Below, piece by piece: positions 25,571-34,823 of a stretch of 64,000 nucleotides of DNA. The notes beneath the pieces were generated by a model that was not told the origin of the DNA, ran no database searches, and saw nothing but the letters and a program-made list of their open reading frames with translations. Each line of letters starts with the position of its first letter. Position 1 is the first letter of the stretch. Source of the DNA: Bog-473 sp963840435 (GTDB lineage: Bacteria; Actinomycetota; Acidimicrobiia; Acidimicrobiales; RAAP-2); assembly GCA_963840435.1 (NCBI GenBank), contig CAWIYY010000020.1, positions 62,001-126,000 on the forward strand, given 5' to 3'. The position numbers and the translations under genes were made by a program.

Positions 25571-27123
25571 CCGAACAGCCTCTCAACCTCCGCGCATCGC
25601 TGCAGGAAATGCGCCGACGACGGCTATTGATCATTGTCGTAGCGGCCGTATGCGGGATCGCTGGGCTCGCCTACGGTCTGTTCACTCCGGCAAAGGAAAC
25701 GGCTGTGGCCCTGGTCCTCCTTCCGCCGCCGACCGCACCAACTGCGGGGAACTCGGGCAACACCGGCAACACCGGTGCCACCGGGAACAGCATCAACACC
25801 AATGCCCTCATCGCAAAGAGCACACCTGTGCTGGCTGCAGCCGGTGCCAAAGTGTCGCCACCACTAGGAGCATCAGGTGTCAAGAAACTCGTGACCGTGA
25901 CGCCGCTCAGTGGACAGATTCTGCAGATCCAGGCTCAGGATCGTGCCAGTACATATGCCGTGCAACTGGCCAATGCCGTGGCGGCGAGCTATGTCACCTA
26001 CATCGGCAATTTGCAGGGAAGCACTGAGCAAGCCGCCGTGACCGCCCTCCAGCACGAATCCGACCTGCTGACCGAACAGATAAACGATTTGCAGAGTCAG
26101 ATCGACACCGTCACTTCCCGCGTTGCTTCTGAAGGCGCGGGATCGAGCGCCGGCCAACAAGACACCGATCTTTTGGGCTCACTTCGGAGCGAGCAGAACC
26201 AGGTCTCGCTGGAACTCAACAGGGTCACCGGCCAGATCACGAACGCTCAACTTGAAACTGGTTCAACGGTCAACACCACTCGGATACTCCAGAGGGCCAC
26301 CACCCAACCAGCCTCCAAGGACGGACTTGCCATAGAACTTGCCATCGTCGGGATTCTGATCGGGCTGTTGGGTGGCACGGCGTTTGTCCTCATTCGTCTC
26401 CAGCGCGGGCGTCGGTTGCGTCTACGAGATGAGATTGCTCGTGTCGCGGGCGCGCCAGTCATCGCTTCGCTCGAGGCACCGCGCTGCATCACCCTTTTCG
26501 ATTGGCGAACTCTTCTCGAAGAACGACCGCGGGCTATCGACGAATGGGCCCTGCGGCACCTGCTCCGCACCATTCCAACCGGAGTCGGCCGACCACAGGC
26601 CGTTCGAGTGATCTCGTTCGCCGATGACTCACCAGCCATGACCACCGGTCCCCGACTCGCGCTACAGGCGGCGGGATCTGGGACACCGACCGCGCTCCTC
26701 CCTGAAGACCCTGTTGGGCCGAGCCGCACGTCTCTGGCGCCTCTGCGGGCGGCGTTCACCGGTGTCCAGCCTGTGGGTCGGGGATTGCCGATCACCGTGG
26801 GGCTTGGCGACACTGATGAAGCTCCGTACACCCTCATCGTCACGGTGGCGATTTTTGACGGTACATCGGCAAATCTGACATCGACCGATGCAATCAACCT
26901 GTTGTCGATCTCTCCGAACTTCGTCACTGCTGACGAGCTCGCCCAGCTGGCGTTGACGGTTGCCGACAGCGGATTCGTCCTGGACGGTGTCGTCGTAGTG
27001 AATCCTGAGCCAACCGACAACACGACCGGCTCCATGAGGGACGACACGCTCCGTCTGCTTCCTTCCCCCGCCCGTACCGATGCCGGCAGTTCGCCGGAGC
27101 GACTCACACGCCAACAGCACTGA
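25567..27123 (+). CDS. Wzz-like chain-length protein with a degenerate kinase-like domain
   Basis: The 518 residues run: N-terminal transmembrane helix (about 18-38: RRLLIIVVAAVCGIAGLAYG), an extracytoplasmic domain with a low-complexity linker (GNSGNTGNTGATGN) and a coiled-coil stretch (about 155-230), a second transmembrane helix (about 256-278), then a cytoplasmic domain of 240 residues. The last resembles the BY-kinase/ParA fold in position only: no Walker A motif is visible and there is no C-terminal tyrosine cluster. It probably sets polymer length together with the next gene, three bases downstream. The GTG start overlaps the regulator stop. Confidence 0.8.
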   Translation: MTEQPLNLRASLQEMRRRRLLIIVVAAVCGIAGLAYGLFTPAKETAVALVLLPPPTAPTAGNSGNTGNTGATGNSINTNALIAKSTPVLAAAGAKVSPPLGASGVKKLVTVTPLSGQILQIQAQDRASTYAVQLANAVAASYVTYIGNLQGSTEQAAVTALQHESDLLTEQINDLQSQIDTVTSRVASEGAGSSAGQQDTDLLGSLRSEQNQVSLELNRVTGQITNAQLETGSTVNTTRILQRATTQPASKDGLAIELAIVGILIGLLGGTAFVLIRLQRGRRLRLRDEIARVAGAPVIASLEAPRCITLFDWRTLLEERPRAIDEWALRHLLRTIPTGVGRPQAVRVISFADDSPAMTTGPRLALQAAGSGTPTALLPEDPVGPSRTSLAPLRAAFTGVQPVGRGLPITVGLGDTDEAPYTLIVTVAIFDGTSANLTSTDAINLLSISPNFVTADELAQLALTVADSGFVLDGVVVVNPEPTDNTTGSMRDDTLRLLPSPARTDAGSSPERLTRQQH

Positions 27124-27125
27124 CG

Positions 27126-28670
27126 ATGTCCACAACTATGAACGACGACGACGACGCAGTCTTGGGCTCCACGATTGGCCTTCGGGGGTTGATGGCGACG
27201 ATACGTCGCAAGCGACGGATCTGGCTCATCACCGGTCTCATCGGTCTGATCGTTGGCGCGAGTCTCCACTTCGTGATTCCGCCAAAGTTCACTGCCCAGA
27301 CCGATCTCTACCTGACCATACCCGCCGGCGCGAATCCAGCATCGGTGACGGCGAATGACGTCTCCCTGCTGAAGACGAACGTCGTTGCCGAGAGGGCGAT
27401 TGCCGACGGTCATCTTCAAACCACTCCCCACGCGTTGCTGTCGAAGTACAGCGGTCTGTCGGTAAGCGACAACATCCTGTCGATAAAGTTCAGTGGTTCA
27501 ACCCAAGCCGAAGCCGTGGCGGGGGCCAGAGCGGTCGCCAAGGCATTCCTGGACGTCCAGGCTTCAGAGCTGGGCTTGCAGACCAACGCACTCGTTCGTG
27601 GGCTGCACTCGCAGATCGCATCCCTCAACACCGAGATCGACGCTCTGAACAGCCAGATCAGCAATCTCTCGGGCACCTCACCCGGAACGCAATCGAGCAA
27701 TCGCCTCACCGACCTGGTCAATCTGAGAAGCGAGGACGAGTCACAGCTCTTCACGTTGCAGACGCAGGTCCAGCAAGCGCTTCTGACCGAGCAATCCACC
27801 GACCATTCCAACTCCGTTCTAGATCCCGCCGCGATAACTCCGGTATCGACAATCAAGGCTGTCGTTGTGGACGCGCTCTCCGGACTGGTCGCGGGTCTCG
27901 CCATCGGCATTGCGGCGGTGATCTTCTCTGCGCTCCTGTCGGAGCGTCCTCTTGATCGCTCGACCGTGGCCGCAACCCTGGGCGCGCCGGTGGAGCTGAG
28001 CCTCGAGCGCTACCGCAGCCCACGCCTGCTGCATGGGACGCGGTTGTCCCGAAGGCTCCGGACGCCAAGTCCGGCCCTGCGGATGATTGAGCGCCGTCTG
28101 CGAGGCCACCTCGAATCGGCGCCCGGTTCGGCGCTCGCTGTCGTCTCAGTTGGGACTCCCGAGCCGGCAGCGTTGGCGGTTGCCTCCTTGGCATTCGCCT
28201 TGTCCGCAGAAGGTCACCGGGTGATGGTGGTCGACGCCTCGAACGACCGACCGCTGACCTCGATCTTCGGCCTCTCCCCAACGCCCGAGTCGATGGAGAT
28301 ATTCGAGCTTTCGGCTGGGGAAGGCCCACCTGTGAGAGTTCTCGTAGCCCCGGAGGACCCATTGGCCATGGCCCAGAAGCCACCTCCCGAAGACGCCGAT
28401 GCCCTTCTCGTCCTCTTGACGCTGGACGCCGGATTCGGTCTGGAGCAAGTGACACCGTGGGCGACGGATGCCGTGATGGTCATGTCCCCTCGTGGGGTCA
28501 CGCTCACCCGGATGGACGTCACCCGAGAGATGTTGAGCGAGGCTGGCGTCTCCCTGCGCTCTGTCATTCTCTTGGACCGTGATCCCCAAGACGAAAGTTC
28601 TGGTGTTCTCATTCCTGGTGATCTTCGGTTGACCTCGACTGGGGTGGAATCAGCCGGATCGTCGGTGTAA
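27126..28670 (+). CDS. Second Wzz-like chain-length protein with a degenerate ATPase domain
   Basis: The 514 residues show the same plan as the preceding protein. A transmembrane helix lies at about 35-54 (LITGLIGLIVGASLHFVIPP), then a periplasm-type domain with coiled coil (HSQIASLNTEIDALNSQISN), a second helix at about 243-268 and a cytoplasmic domain. Here the ATPase relics are clearer: VVSVGTPEPAALAVASLAFA sits where a Walker A would be but lacks the GK[ST], while VMVVDAS matches the Walker A' strand. There is no tyrosine tail. Two unequal Wzz-like proteins in tandem suggest a hetero-oligomer, with neither able to act as a tyrosine kinase as usually catalysed. Confidence 0.8.
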   Translation: MSTTMNDDDDAVLGSTIGLRGLMATIRRKRRIWLITGLIGLIVGASLHFVIPPKFTAQTDLYLTIPAGANPASVTANDVSLLKTNVVAERAIADGHLQTTPHALLSKYSGLSVSDNILSIKFSGSTQAEAVAGARAVAKAFLDVQASELGLQTNALVRGLHSQIASLNTEIDALNSQISNLSGTSPGTQSSNRLTDLVNLRSEDESQLFTLQTQVQQALLTEQSTDHSNSVLDPAAITPVSTIKAVVVDALSGLVAGLAIGIAAVIFSALLSERPLDRSTVAATLGAPVELSLERYRSPRLLHGTRLSRRLRTPSPALRMIERRLRGHLESAPGSALAVVSVGTPEPAALAVASLAFALSAEGHRVMVVDASNDRPLTSIFGLSPTPESMEIFELSAGEGPPVRVLVAPEDPLAMAQKPPPEDADALLVLLTLDAGFGLEQVTPWATDAVMVMSPRGVTLTRMDVTREMLSEAGVSLRSVILLDRDPQDESSGVLIPGDLRLTSTGVESAGSSV

Positions 28671-28677
28671 GCGGATC

Positions 28678-29943
28678 GTGGCAACTGCTGCAGCCGAGCT
28701 CAGTCTGAACCCGAGCCGCCGACGCGAACCGCGCGAGCGACGGGTGACCGTCATCTGGTGCTTGCTCTTCTTCAACGCCCTCACTCCCGGGACATCAGTT
28801 CTGCCGATCCCGCACAGGGTCGCACAAGTCATGACCCAGGGCTCTTTGATTGTCGCTGTCATCTTGGTCTTGTCCATCAATCCGCGGCTGCGCATCCGAC
28901 CAAACTGGTTCCTCGGGCTCTACACCATCCTGGCAGTCAGTTCCCTCATGATGAGCATTCGGTTCGTCGGTATCGGGACCGATTTCCGAAGCGTCCGCCT
29001 CATCGCCTTTCTCTTCGTCCTATGGCTGCTCACCCCATGGTGGGGCAGGCGAGACCTGCTCTTTGTCCGTAGTCAGATCTGGTTCCTTTGCTTGGTCGTG
29101 AGCTCAGTCGTTCTCGGACTCTTGATCTGGCCAGGAAAGGCCCTGCCAGAGGGTCGCCTCAGTGGGACGATCTGGCCGATCTGGGCGACACAGGTCGCTC
29201 ACTTCGCGGGCGAACTCGCTGGTCTGGTCATATTGCTCTGGTTGTGCCGTCTCCTTTCTCCCCGTCGTGCCCTCGTGATCGCAGTGCCGGCCCTGATCGT
29301 TTGCGTGCTGACCCATACGCGTACGGCCCTTCTCGCCATGATCGTCGGGCTGCTCGTTGCCGGCCTCAGTCTCGTCTTGGCGAGACGCCGAGTTCGTCGG
29401 TTCTTCGCGACTGGTCTCATCGTTCTTGTGGTCGTAGCGCTGCCCCTGGCGCCATTGTTGACGCACTGGTTGACACGGGGAGAGAGCGCGCAGGGACTGA
29501 CGAGTCTCACTGGTCGTACGGTTGCATGGTCGGCAGTGCTCTCGAGTCAACGACCCCTCCCGAACGTGATCTTCGGCAGCGGCCTATCGAACGATGCGGT
29601 CAACGTTGCGACGAACCCGGCGCTGAACGGACTGTCCATTGACAGCAGTTGGATATCGATTTATCAGGACCAGGGCATCTTCGGAGACGTGTTGGTCGGC
29701 GCGGTGTTGTTGCTGTTGCTGCTGACAACTCTCACTCGGGCTCGCGGACCCACGCGGGCCGTGGCATTGTTCTTGATCGTCTACTGCATGATCGCTGGCA
29801 TCAGCGAGAGCGGCTTAGGCAGCGTGTCGCCATACCTTCTCGATTTGACGGTCGCGGCGTCCCTTATCACCTTCCCTGCTGCGACGGGCAAAGAGTTGAC
29901 GTTCCGCCCCATTGGCTTCGGCCGGAGCAAACTCCTGGCCTGA
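28678..29943 (+). CDS. O-antigen ligase/Wzy-type polymerase, polytopic membrane protein
   Basis: The 421-residue protein is hydrophobic throughout, with about ten to twelve predicted helices. A large loop (about 255-315) contains LTSLTGRTVAWSAVLSSQRP and later SSWISIYQDQGIFGDVLVGA, matching the Wzy_C/O-antigen ligase family layout (G-R-x-x-x-W and a second loop motif). It would polymerise or ligate repeat units on the outer face of the membrane. It follows the second Wzz-like gene by seven bases, and a hairpin at its stop codon probably ends the operon. The GTG start is taken from the frame; no strong ribosome-binding site is seen. Confidence 0.85.
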   Translation: MATAAAELSLNPSRRREPRERRVTVIWCLLFFNALTPGTSVLPIPHRVAQVMTQGSLIVAVILVLSINPRLRIRPNWFLGLYTILAVSSLMMSIRFVGIGTDFRSVRLIAFLFVLWLLTPWWGRRDLLFVRSQIWFLCLVVSSVVLGLLIWPGKALPEGRLSGTIWPIWATQVAHFAGELAGLVILLWLCRLLSPRRALVIAVPALIVCVLTHTRTALLAMIVGLLVAGLSLVLARRRVRRFFATGLIVLVVVALPLAPLLTHWLTRGESAQGLTSLTGRTVAWSAVLSSQRPLPNVIFGSGLSNDAVNVATNPALNGLSIDSSWISIYQDQGIFGDVLVGAVLLLLLLTTLTRARGPTRAVALFLIVYCMIAGISESGLGSVSPYLLDLTVAASLITFPAATGKELTFRPIGFGRSKLLA

Positions 29944-29970
29944 CGCTGGGTGGCATCGGTCGCCAGCGTC
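29942..29970 (+). terminator. Hairpin at the end of the polymerase operon
   Basis: GACGCTGG (29942-29949) pairs perfectly with CCAGCGTC (29963-29970) around a 13-base loop, beginning inside the stop codon of the polymerase gene. No long T-run follows, as is common in GC-rich actinobacteria. It lies between convergent genes. Confidence 0.45.
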
Positions 29971-30192
29971 GCCAGTTCGTCGTCCAAGGTCCACCAAGGG
30001 ACAGCTCGCGGTCTCGGAGGCATGGCGGTCGATGACGGCGGTCACCGGCATGGTGCCCGGAATCCCCATCCGGGTTGATCGGGCTGGACTGACTCGGAAC
30101 GTAGCGTTCGCATAAAGGCACCTCGGCCGTGCCTCGTCCGACCGCCAGACTCACGATGACACCGGGCAGCAGCGACCGTGGGGTCGCCGGAA

Positions 30193-31464
30193 TCAGGCAG
30201 CAGAACCCAAGAAGGGCGCACTACCGAAGGCGAACGCACCGCCGTCGGCTGTGACCATCCAGTAGCCCCCGCCGTCGGTGGTCACCGCCATGCCCGTCAC
30301 CGGCGCATTCAGCACAATGCTGCCAAGCGAGCCGTGGAAAATCGCGTCAAAGGAGAAGATGCCCCCGTCACTCGCGACCAGCCAGTAGCCGCCTGCATCG
30401 TTCTCGGCAATACCGACGACCGGCTTGTTGAGATGCAAGCCGCCCATCGAACCCTGAAAGCGGGCGTCACCGAACGAGAACACTCCCCCATCCGCGGCGA
30501 CCAACCAGTAACCCTTCCCGTCCTGGCTGCTCGCGATACCCACGACGGGCTGGTTGAGCGACGTCCCGGAGGGCAGGACTCCAGGGACCGAGCCGTAGAA
30601 CGCAGCGTCGCCGAAGGCGTAGACGCCTCCGTCTGCCGCAGCCAGCCAGTAGCCGCTGTGGTCGGGCGTGGCGGCGATGCCGACGATCGGCGCATTCAAG
30701 GGAATCCCGCCCATCGAGCCGAAGAACGGGGCGCCGAAGGCAAAGACGCCTCCGTCTGCGTCAGCCACCCAGTAGCCCCCGTCGCCTGCATTGGCGACAC
30801 CGGCCACAGAGACATTGGTAAAGGGCATGCCCTTGTTCGTCGCGGTACCGAAAGGACTGATGCCGCCACCCCGTTGAATCAACCAGTAGCCCAGGTTGCC
30901 GTCGCCTCCGGCCATTGCGACGTAGTCACCCGGATTCGGCACGAGCACGATCGGCGCCCGGAGTGTCGACGTGGTCACGTTGCCGAAGCTGCTGCAGGGT
31001 GACACTCCGGAAATCGATGCTGACGTGGCACCGGCCGCTGGACTCGTTGCGAAGAATTGGTAAGGCAGAGACGCCGGGTCCGCGCAGTGCGGTGACCAGT
31101 CCCAGAGGATGTCGGGACCGGGCTCGCCGGGCAGGAAGCTCACGGTGACCGCGGTCGACACACCGTTGCCGTTGACGTTTGTCGGTCGAGTCCCGCCGGA
31201 CGTAGCGATGGTGCCGGTTACGGCGATCGTTGCGTTGCACGCTTCACCGGGGACGGTCGGGAGGGCCTGAACGACAAACACAAAACTGCCCGCAGCACCC
31301 TGAACCTGGGGCGCTCCGAGCGTCACTCCACAACCGGCCGCGCCAGCGCGAACGGGACCGGCGTTCAGTGCGACCGAGGCGACGGTCAGTGCTGCCCCGG
31401 CGAGGGCAATCGCTGCAGCAAGTCGGGCCAACCGATACCGAACATGGATCCACAAACCGGACAT
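30193..31464 (-). CDS. Secreted GYW-repeat surface protein
   Basis: I place the start at ATG 31464, which has GGGAGG six bases upstream, rather than at the frame opening (31494). A signal peptide is clear (ARLAAAIALAGAALTVASVA, then a small-residue cleavage zone near VRAGAAG). After a beta-rich domain of about 150 residues, roughly seven repeats of 30-40 residues follow, each with a GYW-[LMV]-x-x-x-D-GG-[IV]-[FY]-[AS]-F core (for example GYWLVAADGGVFSFGDARF). Such repeats are likely beta-propeller blades. In my knowledge proteins of this type are common in Acidimicrobiia, usually as extracellular proteins of unknown function. It sits next to the polysaccharide locus and may bind the polymer or the cell wall; that is inference. 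Confidence 0.82.
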   Translation of the reverse strand: MSGLWIHVRYRLARLAAAIALAGAALTVASVALNAGPVRAGAAGCGVTLGAPQVQGAAGSFVFVVQALPTVPGEACNATIAVTGTIATSGGTRPTNVNGNGVSTAVTVSFLPGEPGPDILWDWSPHCADPASLPYQFFATSPAAGATSASISGVSPCSSFGNVTTSTLRAPIVLVPNPGDYVAMAGGDGNLGYWLIQRGGGISPFGTATNKGMPFTNVSVAGVANAGDGGYWVADADGGVFAFGAPFFGSMGGIPLNAPIVGIAATPDHSGYWLAAADGGVYAFGDAAFYGSVPGVLPSGTSLNQPVVGIASSQDGKGYWLVAADGGVFSFGDARFQGSMGGLHLNKPVVGIAENDAGGYWLVASDGGIFSFDAIFHGSLGSIVLNAPVTGMAVTTDGGGYWMVTADGGAFAFGSAPFLGSAA

Positions 31465-32224
31465 GGCACCCTCCCTGCTGGAGTGTCGCCTCATGCACTG
31501 TCGGTGTGAGTACTAGCACCGCACCGGTGTCCCTGCTCGGGCATTGGACCTCAGCCTCGTCGGCACCGGCACTGGTCAGAGTTGAGAATGCCAGCACGTC
31601 ATCCTCAGGATGGGATCCACGAGAGAACAGTCCGTGAACGTTCGATGCGAGGCGAGCCCACAGGCCTTTCTCGTCGAGAGCTCGAGGATCCCGAGGTGGT
31701 TGTTGTGCCTGACCCGATCTCGACTGCCACCGACCAGGCAACGAGGAGTTGGTGGAAGTCGAGCGGTTCGACTGACACGGCGACGACGCTTCGCCCCCTT
31801 GAAGAGATTTCTGTCCGGTTGGCGGATGAGGTCTCCGTTCCGAACCGTCGGTCTGTACCTCTGAGTGGTTGTCTCGAGATCTCGTGCTGCACCGTGCTTT
31901 CAGCAGGGGACGGCAAAGACCGAGCACATGACGCGATCGAGGCGAGCCGAAACCCGGTTCGTCCAGGGTGCGTCGCCAGTCCGGATGAGCCGCTTCACAG
32001 TCCGGCCGCTTGCCGGCTGCATCCGAGATCGGTCGGTGCGAGCAATGCTGGGACAGAACGCTCATACTCGTTCCCTGCGATTTGCTTCGTCGGCGACTCT
32101 TGTCGAGCACCGGCGATCGATCGTTGGTCGCCTGGGCGGCTCGGGTTCGGCTCAGTGTCGAACGCTTGAGCCGTTCAATCGCGGCCAACGCCCTACTCTC
32201 CGACGAGTACTCGCGCGTTGAGAT

Positions 32225-32240
32225 GGCTCCACGTGAAACA
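32225..32240. other. parS-like 16-mer (13 of 16 matches)
   Basis: GGCTCCACGTGAAACA matches the ParB-binding consensus TGTTTCACGTGAAACA at 13 of 16 positions; the right half-site is perfect and the left is degenerate. Only one copy was noticed. No parAB, dnaA or dnaN lies in the window, so its significance is doubtful. Confidence 0.3.
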
Positions 32241-32757
32241 CGCGCGTTGTACGTCGAGCTCGGAACGCGGAGTCGTCCGTACCGCACGTGCAGCGGCGAG
32301 CACACGTCGTCACTCTCCCATCTTGCTCCGTCCCATCACACCCCAAGATGGGGGGTCTTGGCGTCGGCCAACCCCCGCCGACCACGGTGATCTCTGCCGC
32401 GGATCCTGTCCCGCGATCCCCGATCCGCCGCCTGATTTCGATTTCGACTCCGTCCCGGGGAACCCGCCCGCGTCAGTGATCGCCGCAGCGGATGTGCAGT
32501 GCTGCCCCCGAAGGCGGGTTGCTCGCGGTACCTCCCTCGATGCAGAAGGGCTGAAGGTCGGGCAGCGTCGAGTACCTTCAGAATCGATCTGAGGTCCGGT
32601 TCCGCGCCGAGGCGGACGGGGCGACATGTTCTGAAGGGCTGATCGACCACCTCTAGGTGTCGGCCGGCGCGGCGCGCTGGCCCCGGCTCTGGCGGAGGGA
32701 ATGACCTTCACGAGGACGGGTGACAAGGGGGCACCCAGACGTGGTGCACATCTCATG

Positions 32758-32773
32758 ACCCCCTAAAGGGGGT
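32758..32773. terminator. Hairpin ACCCCC-TAAA-GGGGGT
   Basis: A perfect 6-bp stem with a 4-base loop inside the gene-less region. No gene ends nearby, so its role is unknown. Confidence 0.35.
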
Positions 32774-33778
32774 GGGTCGCGTTAGCCCTCCACAACCCAC
32801 CTCAGCCGCCCACTGAAAGGGGACGTACTTCTCAACTCCCCCTCACTGCACCTGAGACCGTGGCGCAGGTGGCCGAGGAGGCAGCAGCCAGAGTGTGGGT
32901 GAGGACCCCCCGTTCACCACCTGAGGCCCCCAGCCCAACGTCGCATTCGCATTGGCAGCCAGAGAGCGAAGGCAGCGAGCGACCCCCCTCGGAGGCGGCC
33001 CCAGCACCCCCCAGTTCTGACCTCACCGGCAAGCCGTTGGGCGGGCCAGCCACGGCGGGCCAAGCGTTGGCCGGCTTCCGCGAAGAAGGACCGACTCTCA
33101 CCTCAGCTCGGGGTGGTGGAACCCCCTCTGCCGACTCTGCTGCAGCCCCTCCGAGCCCGCTTCAGGTGGGTCGTCGGCGGGAGGCGTAGCAGAGGCCACG
33201 ACCCACCACAGGCGGGGGTCGTTTGGGGGGCGGCTCCGCCTCTGCCGAGGGCGCAGTTCAGGACCGTCTGAGCGGTGGAGGAATCATCAAGGGGCGATCC
33301 GATGGTGCTGGCGGCCACCGGAGAGGGACAGCGTCCTCTCCATGGGGCGCGTGGCCCCTTTGGCTTCCCCTCGGGGCATGCATGTCGGCGGCACGACAGA
33401 CACGGCCCGGACTGGAATCGGATGACGGACCCCCAAGGTGGGTGGCGCGCCCCGGGATGACACCGTCGAGTAGATCCGACCGGCCCTCAAACTCGACTGG
33501 GGCGATCGGGATGGCCCTTCGCTTCGCTCCCTCACCGAGTGAGTTGGGGGCGACGGTGATCGACGGGAGCGGGGCCCGCGGGTGGGAGGTAGGCAACCCC
33601 CGACAACCCCAACCCACCCACACACCGATGGGAAGTGGCGACCCCGTTCGGGGGCCAGTTGGTGCTGACGGCCGCCCCGACCCCCATTGTCGGGACCACC
33701 GCCTCGGACACCCGCTGGGGCGCCGACCCGCCTCGAGGGGGGGCGGCGGTCGACGCACCGACCAGCACAAACAGCAGA

Positions 33779-33802
33779 GTGGGGGGTCCGAGGACCCCCC
33801 AC
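33779..33802 (-). terminator. Hairpin with an 11-bp stem downstream of the epimerase gene
   Basis: GTGGGGGGTCC and GGACCCCCCAC are perfect complements separated by two bases. It lies 22 bases beyond the stop of the minus-strand gene ending at 33825, the expected place for its terminator. Confidence 0.6.
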
Positions 33803-33824
33803 TTTCCGGAACAGCCCATGCGTC

Positions 33825-34823
33825 CTAGTGAGGCCCGATCTTCCCCAATGCTCCGAACCACTCGATGGTGCGCTCGAGCCCCTCGTCGAGAGAGATGGGG
33901 CTGTAGCCAAGACGCTTGTAGGTCTTGGAGTCCTCGAGGCTCTTTCGTGGTGTCCGGTCCTTGGCCGCCTTCTCCGAGATGGCGACGAGGGTGGGTCCGA
34001 ACACCTTGGCCAACTCGGGGTCGTCGGAGGGCATGACGTCGACCACCTCGTGATCGAGACCGAGCAGACGGCAGACCCGGTTACAGGCGTTGGCGATGCT
34101 GACCACGTCCTCGGGACGACCGTCGAGCATGTAGCGCTCGCCGGACACTCCCTTGTCGAGAGCCAGGATGCACCCCGCCGCGATGTCCTCCCCGAAGACC
34201 CAACTCACCGGAAATTTCAGGTAGCGCTCAATACGGCCCCGGGCCGCCGACAGGAGTACCCGGTTGAAGCTGGTGGTCCCGAGGGCGTTGCTGGCCACCG
34301 GGGACGGCCCGAAGATCGCTCCCGGGTGGGTGCTCACGACGTCCCGGCCCTTGGCGGCGCGGGCCATCGCGTCCTCGAACGCCGCCATTTTGGTGAGGGT
34401 GTAGGGGTCCTGGCTGGGTTCCTTGGTGACCGGCGCGTCCTCCCGATCGAGCCCTCCGGCGGTGTCGAAGAAGGTGCCGGTGCTCACGGCGACCACCCGG
34501 CGCAGGTCAACCGCCTCGGCGGCGTCCAGGACGTTCTTGGTGCCCCTGATGTTGACCGCCTCGAAGTCGGCCATGTTCTGGCTGGCCCCGCCCAACAAGG
34601 CGGCGCAGTGAATCGCCGAATCGCTCCCCTGGGCGGCCCGCAGGACGTCGTCAGCCTCGGTGACGTCACCGCTGACCACCTCGACCCCGAGGGCCTTCAG
34701 CGGAGCGGTATCCGCGGTCTCCCGGGCGAGGGCACGCACGGTGTCGCCCCGCTCGACCAGCTGCTTGCAAATGTTGGCGCCGGCCAGCCCCGTGGCTCCC
34801 GTCACCAGGACGGTCTGGCTCAT
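33825..34823 (-). CDS. NAD-dependent epimerase/dehydratase family protein (extended SDR)
   Basis: From ATG 34823 the product has 332 residues. The Rossmann motif is TGATGLAGANI near the N-terminus; the catalytic pattern is S/T-V-S-T with Y-T-L-T-K (DPYTLTKMAAF). This is the extended SDR fold used by sugar-nucleotide epimerases, but also by 3-beta-hydroxysteroid and dihydroflavonol-type reductases, and I cannot choose between them. The start overlaps the stop of the AhpD-like gene by four bases (ATGA), so they form an operon and presumably act on one substrate. The longer frame reaching 35627 is a shadow of the upstream gene. Confidence 0.85.
   Translation of the reverse strand: MSQTVLVTGATGLAGANICKQLVERGDTVRALARETADTAPLKALGVEVVSGDVTEADDVLRAAQGSDSAIHCAALLGGASQNMADFEAVNIRGTKNVLDAAEAVDLRRVVAVSTGTFFDTAGGLDREDAPVTKEPSQDPYTLTKMAAFEDAMARAAKGRDVVSTHPGAIFGPSPVASNALGTTSFNRVLLSAARGRIERYLKFPVSWVFGEDIAAGCILALDKGVSGERYMLDGRPEDVVSIANACNRVCRLLGLDHEVVDVMPSDDPELAKVFGPTLVAISEKAAKDRTPRKSLEDSKTYKRLGYSPISLDEGLERTIEWFGALGKIGPH

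Larger units (their letters stand above)
31495..33824. other. 2.3-kb region with no convincing gene
   Basis: Many open frames overlap here on both strands, as expected of GC-rich DNA, but all have low-information compositions (runs of R, P, S, G) and none shows a domain I recognise. The left part (31.5-32.6 kb) is less GC-rich; the right part (32.6-33.8 kb) is very GC-rich with many G and C runs. It contains hairpins at 32758-32773 and 33779-33802 and a parS-like 16-mer at 32225-32240. I saw no tRNA or rRNA. It separates the polysaccharide locus from the ordinary chromosome on the right. Confidence 0.55.

Noticed and set aside
31582..32169. 195-codon plus-strand ORF
   Set aside because: No recognisable domain, poor start context, and a low-information composition; equally long frames exist on the other strand.
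31244..32305. 353-codon minus-strand ORF overlapping the GYW-repeat gene
   Set aside because: It overlaps the real gene in another frame and is rich in R/S/P without motifs, as expected of a shadow frame.
33287..33910. Several overlapping ORFs in the GC-rich stretch
   Set aside because: They overlap one another on both strands and have R/G/P-rich compositions typical of non-coding GC-rich DNA.
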